In this document: positions 8,208-16,592 of the stretch, one piece after another
Layout of the letters: each line of letters opens with the position of its first letter
Position numbering within the stretch: the first letter of the stretch is position 1
Assembly (NCBI RefSeq): GCF_020829595.1
Contig: NZ_JAIVFW010000040.1
Span: 1 to 64,000 of the forward strand
Direction of reading: 5' to 3'
Source of the DNA: Nostoc sp. CHAB 5844
GTDB lineage: Bacteria; Cyanobacteriota; Cyanobacteriia; Cyanobacteriales; Nostocaceae
Length of the DNA stretch: 64,000 nucleotides
The notes under the pieces: generated by a model
The model's input: only the letters and a program-made list of their open reading frames with translations
Told to the model about the DNA's origin: nothing
Databases searched by the model: none
Translations under genes and position numbers: made by a program

Positions 8208-9104
8208 TTACAAATTATCTATCTGTCTTTCAATAACTTCTTGAATATTTGGCGAAACTAAGGAGAGAAAATCGTAGCCAGTGAGTTGTTCTAATTCATC
8301 AACATTTACTTTGTAAGCTCTCCAATCGTTGTTGATTTCTTGCTCATTTGGTATGTTCACCGCGATGACACGAGTATTAGCAGTAATACCATTAAGTCCA
8401 GCGCCGGGAGTGTCTAAAACCACAACAATTTTCCAAGTGGTTTGAGGAACTGTCACTTTACCTTTGAGGGGTTCGCCTTGACTACCACTAGGCCCAGCGA
8501 CAATATAAAGTTCTTTGCCTTGCCTTACCAATTCTCGACAATAATCTTCTAAATTGCCCCATGTATTTCTATTGTTATCGGGTGTCTGAGGCATCATGTT
8601 TGTCATTAAAAAAGTGGCTGCATTATCTTCTTGTGTTAGGGTGCGATCGCCCGATGGTGCAATATGGCCTCTGTCATATCCTGAGCCAGAGTACATAGAA
8701 GGAGTTATCCGCACCCAACCCGCAGGCAAAGTATTATCAGGGCGGAAGTTGTTTTGGCGTTCAGCATCGCCAAGCCATGACTTATTTAACTGCCAAGCTA
8801 CCCAGTTGGCAGTCCCTTTGGTTTGATTGTAGGAAAGTGCGTACTGGTTTTTTACCATTAAATAATTATCTGGAGTAACGACAGTTGCACTAGCACCACT
8901 GGGATTGCCCAACAACAGGTGGGGGCTGATTGATGGTTTAGTAGGCGCAGTGATTTGGGGAGTTGCCTGTAATGGTTTTTCTATTGTCGGTGTTGGTGGC
9001 TGGCTTGGTGCTGGCGAACATCCCAACAACGCAATTAACCCAGTGGTAATAGCTAAAGCCTGACAACGACTGATTAAGCGCATAAATTTTAGATAATATT
9101 GCAT
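8208..9104 (-). CDS. nucA: NucA-family DNA/RNA non-specific endonuclease, lipoprotein
   Basis: 298 residues. An N-terminal hydrophobic segment ends in a lipobox-like ALLGC (Cys29), followed by a Pro/Thr-rich linker (30-62) and the endonuclease domain. The DRGH catalytic motif is complete (D144-R145-G146-H147) and the metal-binding region with NNRNTWGNLE follows at about 177-186. It degrades DNA and RNA with a divalent metal, probably at the cell surface. NucA of Anabaena is usually paired with the inhibitor NuiA; no nuiA-like gene lies next to it. The start is supported by the signal sequence; M8 is an alternative. Confidence 0.88.
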   Translation of the reverse strand: MQYYLKFMRLISRCQALAITTGLIALLGCSPAPSQPPTPTIEKPLQATPQITAPTKPSISPHLLLGNPSGASATVVTPDNYLMVKNQYALSYNQTKGTANWVAWQLNKSWLGDAERQNNFRPDNTLPAGWVRITPSMYSGSGYDRGHIAPSGDRTLTQEDNAATFLMTNMMPQTPDNNRNTWGNLEDYCRELVRQGKELYIVAGPSGSQGEPLKGKVTVPQTTWKIVVVLDTPGAGLNGITANTRVIAVNIPNEQEINNDWRAYKVNVDELEQLTGYDFLSLVSPNIQEVIERQIDNL

Positions 9105-9180
9105 ATTAAATTAATCATCATTTTTGACGGTATTTTCAGATTTTGACTACAGCGATCGCATCCCTACCCGCATCTGTAAA

Positions 9181-9711
9181 CTAACTCACAGGATGATATA
9201 GTCCTGTACTTTCGTTAAATTCCCAGCCTAACCCTGCTCTATCCTTGCCCTTGCACCATGCCACAAAAAGCGGTGGTGGTAGATTAACTCGCTGCTCACG
9301 TATAGTTTGTGCATTTACATTAAGTCTTGCAGCTAAATTTTCTTCCGTTAACGGTTGAATACGGGGAGTTTGCCCTTGATAGTATGAATTATTGTTGTAT
9401 GAGTTATTGCGCCGTTTCGGTTGGTTATTGAGATGATTTTGAATTTTCAGAATCGCATCGGCGAATTGTGTCATTCGGGCTGTTATCTCTTCAATTTTTT
9501 GTTCTAAAGAGTCCAGACGTTTATCTTCATCTTCATTACCAGCAATTGCATCAATGTCATCTAAGGAACCATCTAGGTATAGCTCAATAAATCGGGTGAG
9601 CGTGGCTGTTGCTGTTGTGCCTTTTTCCTGGCAATCAGCGATAAACTGCTCCCACATCTTTTGGTCACAGTTAAAAGATGCCAGCTTCTTTGTTCTTCCT
9701 GTATTGCTCAT
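9181..9711 (-). CDS. RHH/coiled-coil/C-terminal-module protein, copy 1
   Basis: About 176 residues from the ATG at 9711; a longer start at 9822 is possible but adds unconserved sequence. The N-terminus has the KKLASFNCDQKMWEQF ribbon-helix-helix-like pattern, the middle (LEQKIEEITARMTQF) is a coiled coil, and after an Asn/Tyr-rich linker comes a C-terminal module beginning PLTEENLAARL and ending in GLYHPV. The same architecture and C-terminal module recur at 17229-17744 and 38209-38721. Each copy lies next to a tyrosine recombinase gene or relic. It is probably a DNA-binding accessory protein; the family is unnamed to me. Confidence 0.65.
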   Translation of the reverse strand: MSNTGRTKKLASFNCDQKMWEQFIADCQEKGTTATATLTRFIELYLDGSLDDIDAIAGNEDEDKRLDSLEQKIEEITARMTQFADAILKIQNHLNNQPKRRNNSYNNNSYYQGQTPRIQPLTEENLAARLNVNAQTIREQRVNLPPPLFVAWCKGKDRAGLGWEFNESTGLYHPVS

Positions 9712-9941
9712 ATCTAGGTAATGTCTAGGTAAAACTGGAGCGTCATTCATCTTGATAGTTACCTTGACGTTATCATGATGAGCGCATAAGTATTCGCTGT
9801 TTCCAGTTATCTGAGTACCCAATTTCTGATAAGCGACTTTTATTAACGCTATCAGACTTTTTGTGTCAAGTCATGTTGACTATTTGTAACGGTATTGTTA
9901 TATTAATTTACATAAATTAATAAACAAGCAATAAAAAAACT

Positions 9942-10112
9942 ATGTACACCACAGTTAATGAAGACGGCGTTCTCAACAACTACCCAACTGAACCCCAGGT
10001 ATACTGCGCTGAGTATCCAGCAATTTGGGAACAACGTAACTACGTTATACAAGGTGCAATTGCAACTATGTTTGTTACCGCTCTAGTTTTGGTTGCAATT
10101 GCTGTTAGTTAA
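9942..10112 (+). CDS. ssl1498-type small light-harvesting-like membrane protein
   Basis: 56 residues, too short for most gene callers. The N-terminus MYTTVNEDGVLNNYPTEP, the AEYP segment and the single C-terminal transmembrane helix (GAIATMFVTALVLVAIAVS) match the cyanobacterial ssl1498 family of light-harvesting-like thylakoid proteins as I know it. It is followed by a good rho-independent terminator at 10165-10191, supporting an expressed unit. No clear Shine-Dalgarno, which is common in cyanobacteria. Finding it among accessory plasmid DNA is unusual. Confidence 0.75.
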   Translation: MYTTVNEDGVLNNYPTEPQVYCAEYPAIWEQRNYVIQGAIATMFVTALVLVAIAVS

Positions 10113-10164
10113 TATTTGTAGATTTCGGTATCGGTATCTTCCATCGACATTTAGATTTCTCTCA

Positions 10165-10191
10165 CCTCGGTACTTAACGCCGGGGTTTTTT
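10165..10191 (+). terminator. Rho-independent terminator of the ssl1498-type gene
   Basis: CCTCGG (10165-10170) and CCGGGG (10180-10185) form a GC-rich stem with a 9-base loop, immediately followed by six T residues. Confidence 0.6.
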
Positions 10192-10341
10192 GTTACTTGG
10201 GAGGGCGATCGCAATTCAATTGATGAATTACATAATGAGGCAAATGCTACACCTTGAGCGCAAAAAACGGGGCGTTGGTTGACCACAAAGACTGCAAGAG
10301 GTAGTCCCCGCACATCCACTTAAGGCGTAGAATAAAATAAA

Positions 10342-10367
10342 AGCTTCCTGAAAGCGCCCAGGAAGCT
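10342..10367. terminator. Hairpin, terminator-like on the minus strand
   Basis: AGCTTCCT and AGGAAGCT are perfect inverted repeats around a 10-base GC-rich loop. On the minus strand the hairpin is followed by a TTTTATTTTATT run. No minus-strand gene ends here, so it may insulate the recombinase gene that starts at 10402. Confidence 0.45.
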
Positions 10368-10401
10368 ATATGTTTATGCTCACGTAACTCTTATTTCCCC
10401 A

Positions 10402-11487
10402 ATGGATGTTACTAATATTGAGGTTAGCTCCGTAGAAGTTCTCCCTGCCAAGTCAGGAAATGTTGTAACGTCAAATACTTCGCCACAAGTAACTCCAGAA
10501 TTGGTATCGGAGGTAATCAGGCAATATTATTACCGCACCCCTGCTGTTAGTAATGATTCTGAGTTAATCTTGGCTTGGGCGGGGTCGCAAAACCGCGAAC
10601 AAACTAAGCGAAAATACTATCGGTTTGGTCAAAAATTCCTTGATTGGGTACGCAATGAAGGCATACCTGATTTCAGATTAATCCAGCAACCAAAGTTACT
10701 GGAATTTATTGCCTCTTGGGGTGAGGTTTCCCCTTATACAAAAACAAACAAGATTTTAATGCTCCGGTCGCTGTGGAGTTATGGTTCGGCTGAGAATTGT
10801 GGCTATTTCTTGCGGAATATTGCAAGTACCATAAATTACGATAATTTTAGTGAATTACCGAAGGCAGAACGGTATCTAGAAGATTGGGAGATGGCAAAAC
10901 TAGCCCTTGCTGCCAAGCAGTTGGGGGGTAAGCATTGGCTGGTTTTTTGTTTGCTTTTTTATAGCGGAATGCGGGTTGGCGAAATTGGTAGAGTGACGGT
11001 TCCAGGTGATGAACCAGGGAAACCCAAAGAAGATTATCCTGGGTTATATTGGCACAACTTTAAATGGCAATCAGACCCAACACCAGAAGATAGACAACGC
11101 GGGTATTACACAATTAAGTTTTGGGGAAAGGGTGGCCTGCACCACGAAATTGGCTTAGACCACGAGACATCTAAGTTGCTTAAAAAGTACCGAGGCATGG
11201 CTAGTGACAAGATGCCAGTGTTCCCCAATATCTCGCCTGACCCAAAAAAGCGCGGCTTGCCGTTAAGCGATAGAGCAATTAAACAGTTGATTCAAGATAT
11301 CTCGGAGGTGGCCAAAATAGAATTTTCTGGTCACTGGTTGCGCCATTCTCACGCAACGAGGGCTGTGGAAATTAAGCCACTGTTTGAGGTGCAAGACCAG
11401 TTAAGGCACAAAAAAAGCGATACTACTAAGAGGTATGTTCGCTCTAAAAAGGATGCTGGCACAGGTACAGTGCTGCCCAGGTTTTGA
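10402..11487 (+). CDS. Tyrosine recombinase
   Basis: 361 residues with an N-terminal core-binding (SAM-like) domain (about 50-160) and a C-terminal catalytic domain. Active-site pieces are visible: the first Arg in LLFYSGMRVGEIGRV, a beta-hairpin Lys in KFWGKGG, the HxxR box in GHWLRHSHAT, a His in QLRHKKSDTT, and the nucleophilic Tyr in TKRYVRS. Unlike the copy at 39004 it has a long catalytic insert (PGDEPGKPKEDYPGLYWHNFKW). It lies next to copy 1 of the RHH/coiled-coil family, in divergent orientation. Probable role is integration or resolution of plasmid multimers. Confidence 0.88.
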   Translation: MDVTNIEVSSVEVLPAKSGNVVTSNTSPQVTPELVSEVIRQYYYRTPAVSNDSELILAWAGSQNREQTKRKYYRFGQKFLDWVRNEGIPDFRLIQQPKLLEFIASWGEVSPYTKTNKILMLRSLWSYGSAENCGYFLRNIASTINYDNFSELPKAERYLEDWEMAKLALAAKQLGGKHWLVFCLLFYSGMRVGEIGRVTVPGDEPGKPKEDYPGLYWHNFKWQSDPTPEDRQRGYYTIKFWGKGGLHHEIGLDHETSKLLKKYRGMASDKMPVFPNISPDPKKRGLPLSDRAIKQLIQDISEVAKIEFSGHWLRHSHATRAVEIKPLFEVQDQLRHKKSDTTKRYVRSKKDAGTGTVLPRF

Positions 11488-11493
11488 TTATAA

Positions 11494-11592
11494 ACACTGT
11501 GGCATAGTTAGTTTCCATTACTACTTCAGATGTACCTTTATGCCAGGCCGACTGATAGCAGTGGGTTGTATTTGCCGGATGATGATGAGTAA
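11494..11592 (+). pseudogene. C-terminal relic of a second tyrosine recombinase
   Basis: Translating near the end in one frame gives MYLYARPTDSSGLYLPDDDE then a stop at 11590, almost identical to the C-terminus encoded at 17938-18028 (MYLHARPTDSSGLYLPDDDE). The catalytic core is missing and the start of the fragment is out of frame. It lies directly after the intact recombinase gene, so it was left by recombination between homologous recombinase genes. Confidence 0.7.
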
Positions 11593-11617
11593 TGGATTGT
11601 AAGTTGGACACCACATT

Positions 11618-11884
11618 ATGTATTGTCCGATGGGTTTAGATTGTCGTGGGATGGCAGGAGTTGACTATAAATGCTCCAACATCTCAACCTGTATGGAGCA
11701 TTCCCGCAAACCCTCAATGGTCAAGATTGTGTTTTATGTACTCAACCAACAAATGTGCAAACTAGAAGACATTAAGGTTAATGAACAGCTGCTCGGCGAA
11801 CTGTTACAAGAAAGTAACCAAGATTTAGAGTCTTTATTAGCCAACTTGGACAATTTTGTGATTACTCAACACAGAAACGACTAA
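11618..11884 (+). CDS. Hypothetical Cys-containing small protein
   Basis: 88 residues. The first 30 residues have four well-spaced cysteines (C3, C9, C19, C25), possibly a metal site; the C-terminal half is acidic and helical (LLGELLQESNQDLESLLANL). Family not recognised. It follows the recombinase relic and is not clearly part of an operon. Confidence 0.5.
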   Translation: MYCPMGLDCRGMAGVDYKCSNISTCMEHSRKPSMVKIVFYVLNQQMCKLEDIKVNEQLLGELLQESNQDLESLLANLDNFVITQHRND

Positions 11885-12225
11885 TAACAGTCGGGCGAAC
11901 GCTGGGGTTTTTTGTTGCTGTTGGGCGCAATAAACGTCTACTTGCCAAAAAACCCAGTCACGATGGCCGGGCTTTTGATGGGGTATATTCCCCAAAGGTA
12001 TTTATAGAAGTTATTTATAAACCGCTTGTTCTGATAATGACTACCACGCCTGGGTTGCGAGTTCCAGAAAACTGCTTATCAAAATGTGCGTTCTAGGAAA
12101 CCATATTCCGCACAGTAATATTTTGATAAGTAATCCACAATTGGGGAGCGTAAGTAGCAAATATTTCTGTCTAAGTGTGATATGTAGTGTTTATCACTGA
12201 TTCAAAGAGGTAATGGAGCGCCAAA
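11885..12225. other. 341-bp intergenic region with inverted repeats
   Basis: No coding sequence seen. Just after the preceding gene there is a GGGGTTTTTTG run (about 11904) matched by CAAAAAACCC about 35 bp further on. At 12075-12130 there is a longer structure: CTTATCAAAATGTGCG (12075-12090) faces CGCAC (12109-12113) and ATTTTGATAAG (12120-12130), able to form an interrupted hairpin. This could be a small non-autonomous repeat or a structured RNA. Confidence 0.4.
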
Positions 12226-12456
12226 ATGGAACAGCTAGAACTACGGCTTGAAAGCGGTGGAACTCGCCCTTATTTAATGGGTAAGCCAATTCATGCAGGT
12301 GACTGTTTGTTAGTTTTAATATCAGAAAATTGGTTTCCTGCTCGTTGTGAATGTTACAGAGAACAGGGAAATCTCAACTGGTATCTAATTGTCTTTAAAC
12401 CAGAAGGTGAAGCTGTTTTAGAAGATTGTATTAATAATGTGTGGTGTCGTTTTTAG
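12226..12456 (+). CDS. Small DUF5348-like hypothetical protein
   Basis: 76 residues. The pattern PIHAGDCLLVLISENWFPARCEC then NWYLIVF resembles small beta-rich proteins of the DUF5348 type (a G-x-x-I-H-x-G-D...W...R.E...WYL pattern). A GAGGTAATGGAG stretch precedes the ATG. Function unknown; the family link is tentative. Confidence 0.5.
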   Translation: MEQLELRLESGGTRPYLMGKPIHAGDCLLVLISENWFPARCECYREQGNLNWYLIVFKPEGEAVLEDCINNVWCRF

Positions 12457-12475
12457 AGGATGAGGAGCGAGCGCT

Positions 12476-12769
12476 CTATCTTGCTCTGATTAAACGTAAC
12501 TGTTTCATTATGTAAAATGGCTGTATTAGTACAACCATCCAATTATCACCAGGAACCTCATCAAGCTCTTTGTAAAATCTGATTTCGTCTGCTTCTGTCC
12601 AAGCCTCCACTATTTCTAAGTTGTTGTGATAGAAAGCGTGTGCGACTTGACCCAAATTCAACTCATTTTTAGTTATATAAACCCAAGCGTGAATTTGAGA
12701 GATATAAGGCTGTAATCTTCTGCGGTCTGCTGGATCAGCAAGTCCTTCAAAATGCAAAATTGTAGTCAT
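12476..12769 (-). CDS. Hypothetical protein
   Basis: 97 residues, no membrane segment, moderately acidic; the start MTTILHFEGLADPADRRRLQPYI has good coding character. Family not recognised. It is the last of a minus-strand run of small genes (13687 to 12476) separated by short spacers that carry a dispersed TTCTTAGAGGA element and HIP1-like sites. Confidence 0.5.
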   Translation of the reverse strand: MTTILHFEGLADPADRRRLQPYISQIHAWVYITKNELNLGQVAHAFYHNNLEIVEAWTEADEIRFYKELDEVPGDNWMVVLIQPFYIMKQLRLIRAR

Positions 12770-12799
12770 ATTTTATTCTTAGAGTAAAAAGGGCGATCG

Positions 12800-13135
12800 C
12801 TATCTTTGTGGATATATCTCAGTAAATCCAAAAGGTGATATCATCCAAAATTTATCATTGTATTCAAACACATCCCCTACACTAGTTGAACGTTGTTCAC
12901 CTGTTACTATTAGCTCTACTTGTTGAGAATTTTCATACCAATATCTTTCCCTAGTTTGAGTTAAACCGTATGCTACATCTAAAATTTCATCCTCTTCAAT
13001 ATTTTTTAGATGAAGCTTTGCAATTAAAGATAGTTCATCAAAGCGAATAGTAGGTGTTTGCCCTTCATTTAAGCTAAATGTGTATTTGTTGTCTGAGAAT
13101 AATTTGGTATTTAGGTACACAAAGATGGTAAACAT
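12800..13135 (-). CDS. Hypothetical protein
   Basis: 111 residues, mixed alpha/beta, with a YWYENSQQVELIVTG stretch and ending in FWMISPFGFTEIYPQR. Family not recognised. Its spacing and orientation place it in the same minus-strand series of small genes as its neighbours. No signal peptide. Confidence 0.5.
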   Translation of the reverse strand: MFTIFVYLNTKLFSDNKYTFSLNEGQTPTIRFDELSLIAKLHLKNIEEDEILDVAYGLTQTRERYWYENSQQVELIVTGEQRSTSVGDVFEYNDKFWMISPFGFTEIYPQR

Positions 13136-13234
13136 AATGCTAAAAAAATTGTTATTTGAATGATTTTACCACTGAGAGAAGGAAAAGCATATTTCTTAGA
13201 GGATGAGGGGGCAATCGCTACGACATGATTAACT

Positions 13235-13438
13235 TTATTTTCTAGCTTCACGTTCTTTCTGTATCGCTAAAATTTCTTCATTCATCGTCTGTAACTGTTT
13301 TGCAGTTTCTATGCAAACTATAAGCGGAAAATCATTTTCTGCTAATACTGCCAATTCTATTGATTTGTTAATTATGGCATTACGACAATACATATCAAAT
13401 TGTTTATCTGTCATTACTAATAAAATCTCTTTATTCAT
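13235..13438 (-). CDS. Small hypothetical protein
   Basis: 67 residues, largely alpha-helical (MTDKQFDMYCRNAIINKS, then TAKQLQTMNEEILAIQKER). Family not recognised. Twelve bases separate it from the upstream gene at 13451-13687, so the two are probably co-transcribed. Confidence 0.5.
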   Translation of the reverse strand: MNKEILLVMTDKQFDMYCRNAIINKSIELAVLAENDFPLIVCIETAKQLQTMNEEILAIQKEREARK

Positions 13439-13450
13439 ACTTCTACCAAC

Positions 13451-13687
13451 TTAAATTAACTCTTCTATAGTAAATTTAGCTCTATTGATGGCAATATCAA
13501 TACTATCTTCGCCATACCCTTTAGAATTATCTGCAAGAATTTCTAAATTAGTATTACGAATATAGTAAAAATAATGCCCAACATCGCAGGGGTCGGGCTG
13601 ACAGTAGGTAACTATAATTTCAAACCCCTCATGACTTTCTTGGGCTTCGATAGGATGTCCTTTAAAGGTTAATGTTCTGGGTAGCAT
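13451..13687 (-). CDS. Small hypothetical protein (5' end duplicated at 18031)
   Basis: 78 residues with a YYIRNTNLEILADNSKGYGED stretch; no recognised family. Its first seven codons and the upstream TTTTCTTAGAGGA element occur again at about 18028-18062 (MTPRTLT instead of MLPRTLT), where the rest of the gene is absent. This shows that the region has been duplicated and recombined. Confidence 0.5.
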   Translation of the reverse strand: MLPRTLTFKGHPIEAQESHEGFEIIVTYCQPDPCDVGHYFYYIRNTNLEILADNSKGYGEDSIDIAINRAKFTIEELI

Positions 13688-13897
13688 TTTCTTAGAGGAT
13701 AATTTTAAGGTAGAGAGCGATCGCTCTGGTTGTGTGGGGGCGATCGCTTATACAAGTACCATTTTTGTTTTTACTTTATAAGATTTACTTATAAGTATTG
13801 ATGCGATCGTACGTTATATATGTGCGATCGCTTTTAATTTGTAAGTTATTTACGCGGGTTTGGGTGCGATCGCATACCTGCCCCCAGAGCAGGGCAA

Positions 13898-14368
13898 CTA
13901 CCGTCCTGATCTCCAAGTCCGTAATTTAGTTAGTGCAGGTTTAGAAGGCGTGGACAAATTGAGTCGGTATTGGAATATTGGGACATAGGAACCATTACCC
14001 TCGCGGACGGTAACGAGAAAGGCTGTTTTATTGCGTGGGTCTTTGCTGATTTTATCGATGTAACCAGACTGTATTTGTTGTATGTTTAAAGGTTTTACTT
14101 GTTTAAATCCTGGTTTTGAAATACAAACAATAGTACTTCCATCTTGATACCTACCTGAGTAAAACCAATATGTTTGCCCTTTGGTTTGAAATTCGGATTT
14201 ATAGAAAATAGTAAACCTGTCAAATTCATTTAATTGCTGATTTTGTTTACAGTTATTGTCAATGTATATTTCTTTAGCAACAGTTGGAAGACTGGAGAAT
14301 AAACCCAGCATTAAACTTAAAGTAAGTCCAGAGAAGAGTATTGTTTTAGACATAAATTTATTAATCAA
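13898..14368 (-). CDS. Secreted hypothetical protein
   Basis: 156 residues from a TTG start at 14368, or 151 from the ATG at 14353. A signal peptide is clear (ILFSGLTLSLMLGLFSSLPTVAK). The mature part is small, with two cysteines (C39 and about C82) and many aromatic residues. The TTG start has a well-spaced AGAGGA about 6-8 bases upstream; the ATG does not, so TTG is favoured. Family not recognised; periplasmic or cell-surface location. Confidence 0.6.
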   Translation of the reverse strand: MINKFMSKTILFSGLTLSLMLGLFSSLPTVAKEIYIDNNCKQNQQLNEFDRFTIFYKSEFQTKGQTYWFYSGRYQDGSTIVCISKPGFKQVKPLNIQQIQSGYIDKISKDPRNKTAFLVTVREGNGSYVPIFQYRLNLSTPSKPALTKLRTWRSGR

Positions 14369-14371
14369 AAG

Positions 14372-14420
14372 TTTCCTCTAAGAATGATAAGCGCTCGCTT
14401 CTTATACTTTCCTCTAAGAA
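14372..14420. repeat. Paired copies of a dispersed TTTCCTCTAAGAA element
   Basis: Two identical 13-bp copies (14372-14384 and 14408-14420) flank a GCGCTCGC motif. Related copies occur on either strand at about 8128, 12455, 12774, 13192, 13689 and 18051, mostly close to starts or ends of the small genes and usually next to a HIP1-like GCGATCGC. It looks like a short dispersed repeat specific to this accessory region; some copies supply an AGAGGA Shine-Dalgarno. Confidence 0.5.
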
Positions 14421-14886
14421 TCATGCTGCTTTAACTGCAATCTTCTGTAATGCCATCTCCAAACGGCTGGTAAATTGGGAAAAGCGATAGACTAAGCCAT
14501 ACGCCCAGGCGATCGCAACTCAGAATATACAAACACTATCAAAATGAAGAGGGCAAAACAAAATTTTACAAGGCATTCTAGAGTTAAACCTAGAAAAAGT
14601 TTGGATGCAAAATGTGCCTTTACCCATTTTGTGGCCTAGTTTGTGAACCATAACCTGGCATTCAATGTCACTTAAAGGATAAAGTGGCCGTTTTTAAACC
14701 ATAAAGTGGCCGCGCCAATCAAATACCGAATGCTTATTTTCCGTTACTACACAATCTGTGGCGATCGCAGTCAATCAGGACTTACGCGAAGAGTGAAAAA
14801 CTGAAATGTTTGGTTTTTCGTTACCTTATACCAATTCACTAAAAGTGTGATACAGATAAATTAAGAATAAATATGAACAGGTGAAA
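14421..14886. other. Intergenic region, no gene seen
   Basis: 466 bp without a convincing reading frame on either strand. Two near-direct repeats of ATAAAGTGGCCG lie at about 14680-14712, reminiscent of a transposon end but without a partner. The 3' part leads into an IS630-type relic. Confidence 0.4.
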
Positions 14887-14994
14887 ATGGTTGGAGTCAC
14901 CAAAGTCGAAATAAAAGAATCAGTCCAAGAATTGCATGAACTGCTCGTAAAACAGAAAACAGCATCAAGCCGTGAACGAATTCCGTTATTATGA
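14887..14994 (+). pseudogene. N-terminal relic of an IS630-type transposase
   Basis: 35 codons beginning MVGVTKVEIKESVQELHE and containing LLVKQKTASSRER match the helix-turn-helix start of cyanobacterial IS630-family transposases. A stop follows at once and no DDE domain remains downstream. Confidence 0.6.
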
Positions 14995-15191
14995 CAACCT
15001 GTTAGATGAAAAACCATTTGTAGAACAAATAGACTATGACCAACCAATTAAACTGATAGCAGCCGTACCATGCTTTCACAGACATAATCTGATTGACTGC
15101 AAGTATAATCTGCTAAAAATTGATTTATTGCAGGTTAATGTTGTTCAGACCAATCAAGAGTTTCAATTTTGCTAAGTCCGGTTAATGTGAA

Positions 15192-15222
15192 GCCTTTGGC
15201 TTATTTCCATTCAGCCAAAGGC
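15192..15222. terminator. Perfect 10-bp hairpin downstream of the membrane gene
   Basis: GCCTTTGGCT (15192-15201) and AGCCAAAGGC (15213-15222) flank an 11-base loop, 30 bp after the stop of the minus-strand gene at 15252. There is no strong U run, so it may be an mRNA 3' stabiliser or an attenuator rather than a canonical terminator. Confidence 0.45.
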
Positions 15223-15251
15223 AATATGTGAAGCAGCACTGTTAATTTAAA

Positions 15252-15803
15252 TTAACGCCAAGACTCGACAATCATGGCGATCACAAACAAGCAGAACAAC
15301 AAGACTGCAACCCGGACGAGGCTTATAGCTAACGAGATTGCACCAAAAGCGTGAGAGAAAATGAAGACGATCGCAAAACCAACCAGCATCAGCAGTAAAT
15401 ATTTCAGTCCCTTAGAAGTCAACCTGAATAGAAGATTGTGCTGTTTTGCACTCAAATCATAACCTGTCACTCTTCTTACTTCCCCCTCTTTTGTAGAAAA
15501 ATAGACTGCTTGTAGACTAGACTTTGGTGAATCTGAATGATAGCTAGTATTCTTGTGATGACGAGGGTGCTTTGCCTTTAAAGTATGCTGTACCTCTTTT
15601 TTGTCAGAAATAATATCATCCCATCTCATTTGCAATGCAGCTAGAATTAGGAGTATGGTACGCCAAATAGTGACAAGAACGCTGGCGAACTTAGACGTGC
15701 CTCTCTCTCTTAAAATAAAGTATCCTTCATATAAATCTCCTAAGCATTCATCTCTGCAATCAGACGGCAGAAGAAAGCCTAAGATTAAATCTATTAGACT
15801 CAT
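15252..15803 (-). CDS. Membrane protein with permease-prefix domain
   Basis: 183 residues. The N-terminal LLPSDCRDECLGDLYEGYF motif and following hydrophobic helix match the small prefix domain (permease prefix domain 2) found before FtsX-type ABC permeases. The permease itself is absent: after a basic linker (about 65-125) come two hydrophobic segments at the C-terminus. It is preceded by a PadR gene, the usual regulator of such permeases. It may be an independent sensor or anchor, or a derivative of a larger permease. Cytoplasmic membrane. Confidence 0.6.
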   Translation of the reverse strand: MSLIDLILGFLLPSDCRDECLGDLYEGYFILRERGTSKFASVLVTIWRTILLILAALQMRWDDIISDKKEVQHTLKAKHPRHHKNTSYHSDSPKSSLQAVYFSTKEGEVRRVTGYDLSAKQHNLLFRLTSKGLKYLLLMLVGFAIVFIFSHAFGAISLAISLVRVAVLLFCLFVIAMIVESWR

Positions 15804-15972
15804 ATTTTTTGCCGTAAATTAGTAAAGTTTTCATTTAATATGAGAACATCCTTGTTATGAGTATCCTGTGTCAAATTTATTGGTTTATTCTTTTCCATGT
15901 ACAATAATCTGAAATTATGACTAGCTAGGTGGGCCTGTCGCATATCTCATTTTAAACCTCATTGTAGATACA

Positions 15973-16308
15973 TCATGATGGCTTCCAATTTGTAAGCTGC
16001 TGTCTCATATAATTCATGTGTTCCACCAAATATCTTCCCTTAGAAGTAAGTTTGTAATATTTTCTAGCCTTTCCTCTCCTACTTTCTAATCTTTTATCTT
16101 CTAATCTCGATTCAATTATTTTGCTCTTTTCTAGTTGTCTTAGTGTGGGATATAGTGTCCCTACATTAATTAAGATTTTACCCTCACTAATTTCCTCAAT
16201 GGCCTCAATAATTTGCAATCCATAGCGTTCTTCTAAGAGAAGGGAATTTAATATAGCCTCTTCAAGGCTAGAGAGAGGAAGATTGCCAAATTGGACATCT
16301 TGACTCAT
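15973..16308 (-). CDS. PadR-family transcriptional regulator
   Basis: 111 residues with the PadR winged helix: LEEAILNSLLLEERYGLQII (helices 1-2), NVGTLYPTLRQLEKSKII (recognition helix and wing start) and ARKYYKLTSKGR (wing). PadR regulators are usually repressors that control a neighbouring membrane protein; here the partner is the downstream prefix-domain protein 170 bp away. The C-terminal helix for dimerisation is short. Intact. Confidence 0.88.
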   Translation of the reverse strand: MSQDVQFGNLPLSSLEEAILNSLLLEERYGLQIIEAIEEISEGKILINVGTLYPTLRQLEKSKIIESRLEDKRLESRRGKARKYYKLTSKGRYLVEHMNYMRQQLTNWKPS

Positions 16309-16592
16309 AATCGAGATTCCTATAGGTTTTAAATTTCAATAAGTTCAATTTTTGCAACATAGATTTAACACCATCGGCCATCGGCACGTTGAGTAAGTTT
16401 TCTTCAATTTACCTGATTAGCCAACATAGGACAATATTCATATTTATCAAATTTTCAATAATTTAATGAATTTATTTAGATGGTATAGTTAGAAAATTTT
16501 GATAATTTTAAGTTTTAACTCAAATAAAAAATATAATATAGCCAATTTAATATTAATTTTTCGAGTTGTAACACTCAAAAAATTTTTTAACA

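Noticed and set aside
14826-15175. Overlapping frames on both strands near the IS630 relic
   Set aside because: Composition is like flanking spacer DNA; only the first 35 codons from 14887 resemble a known protein.
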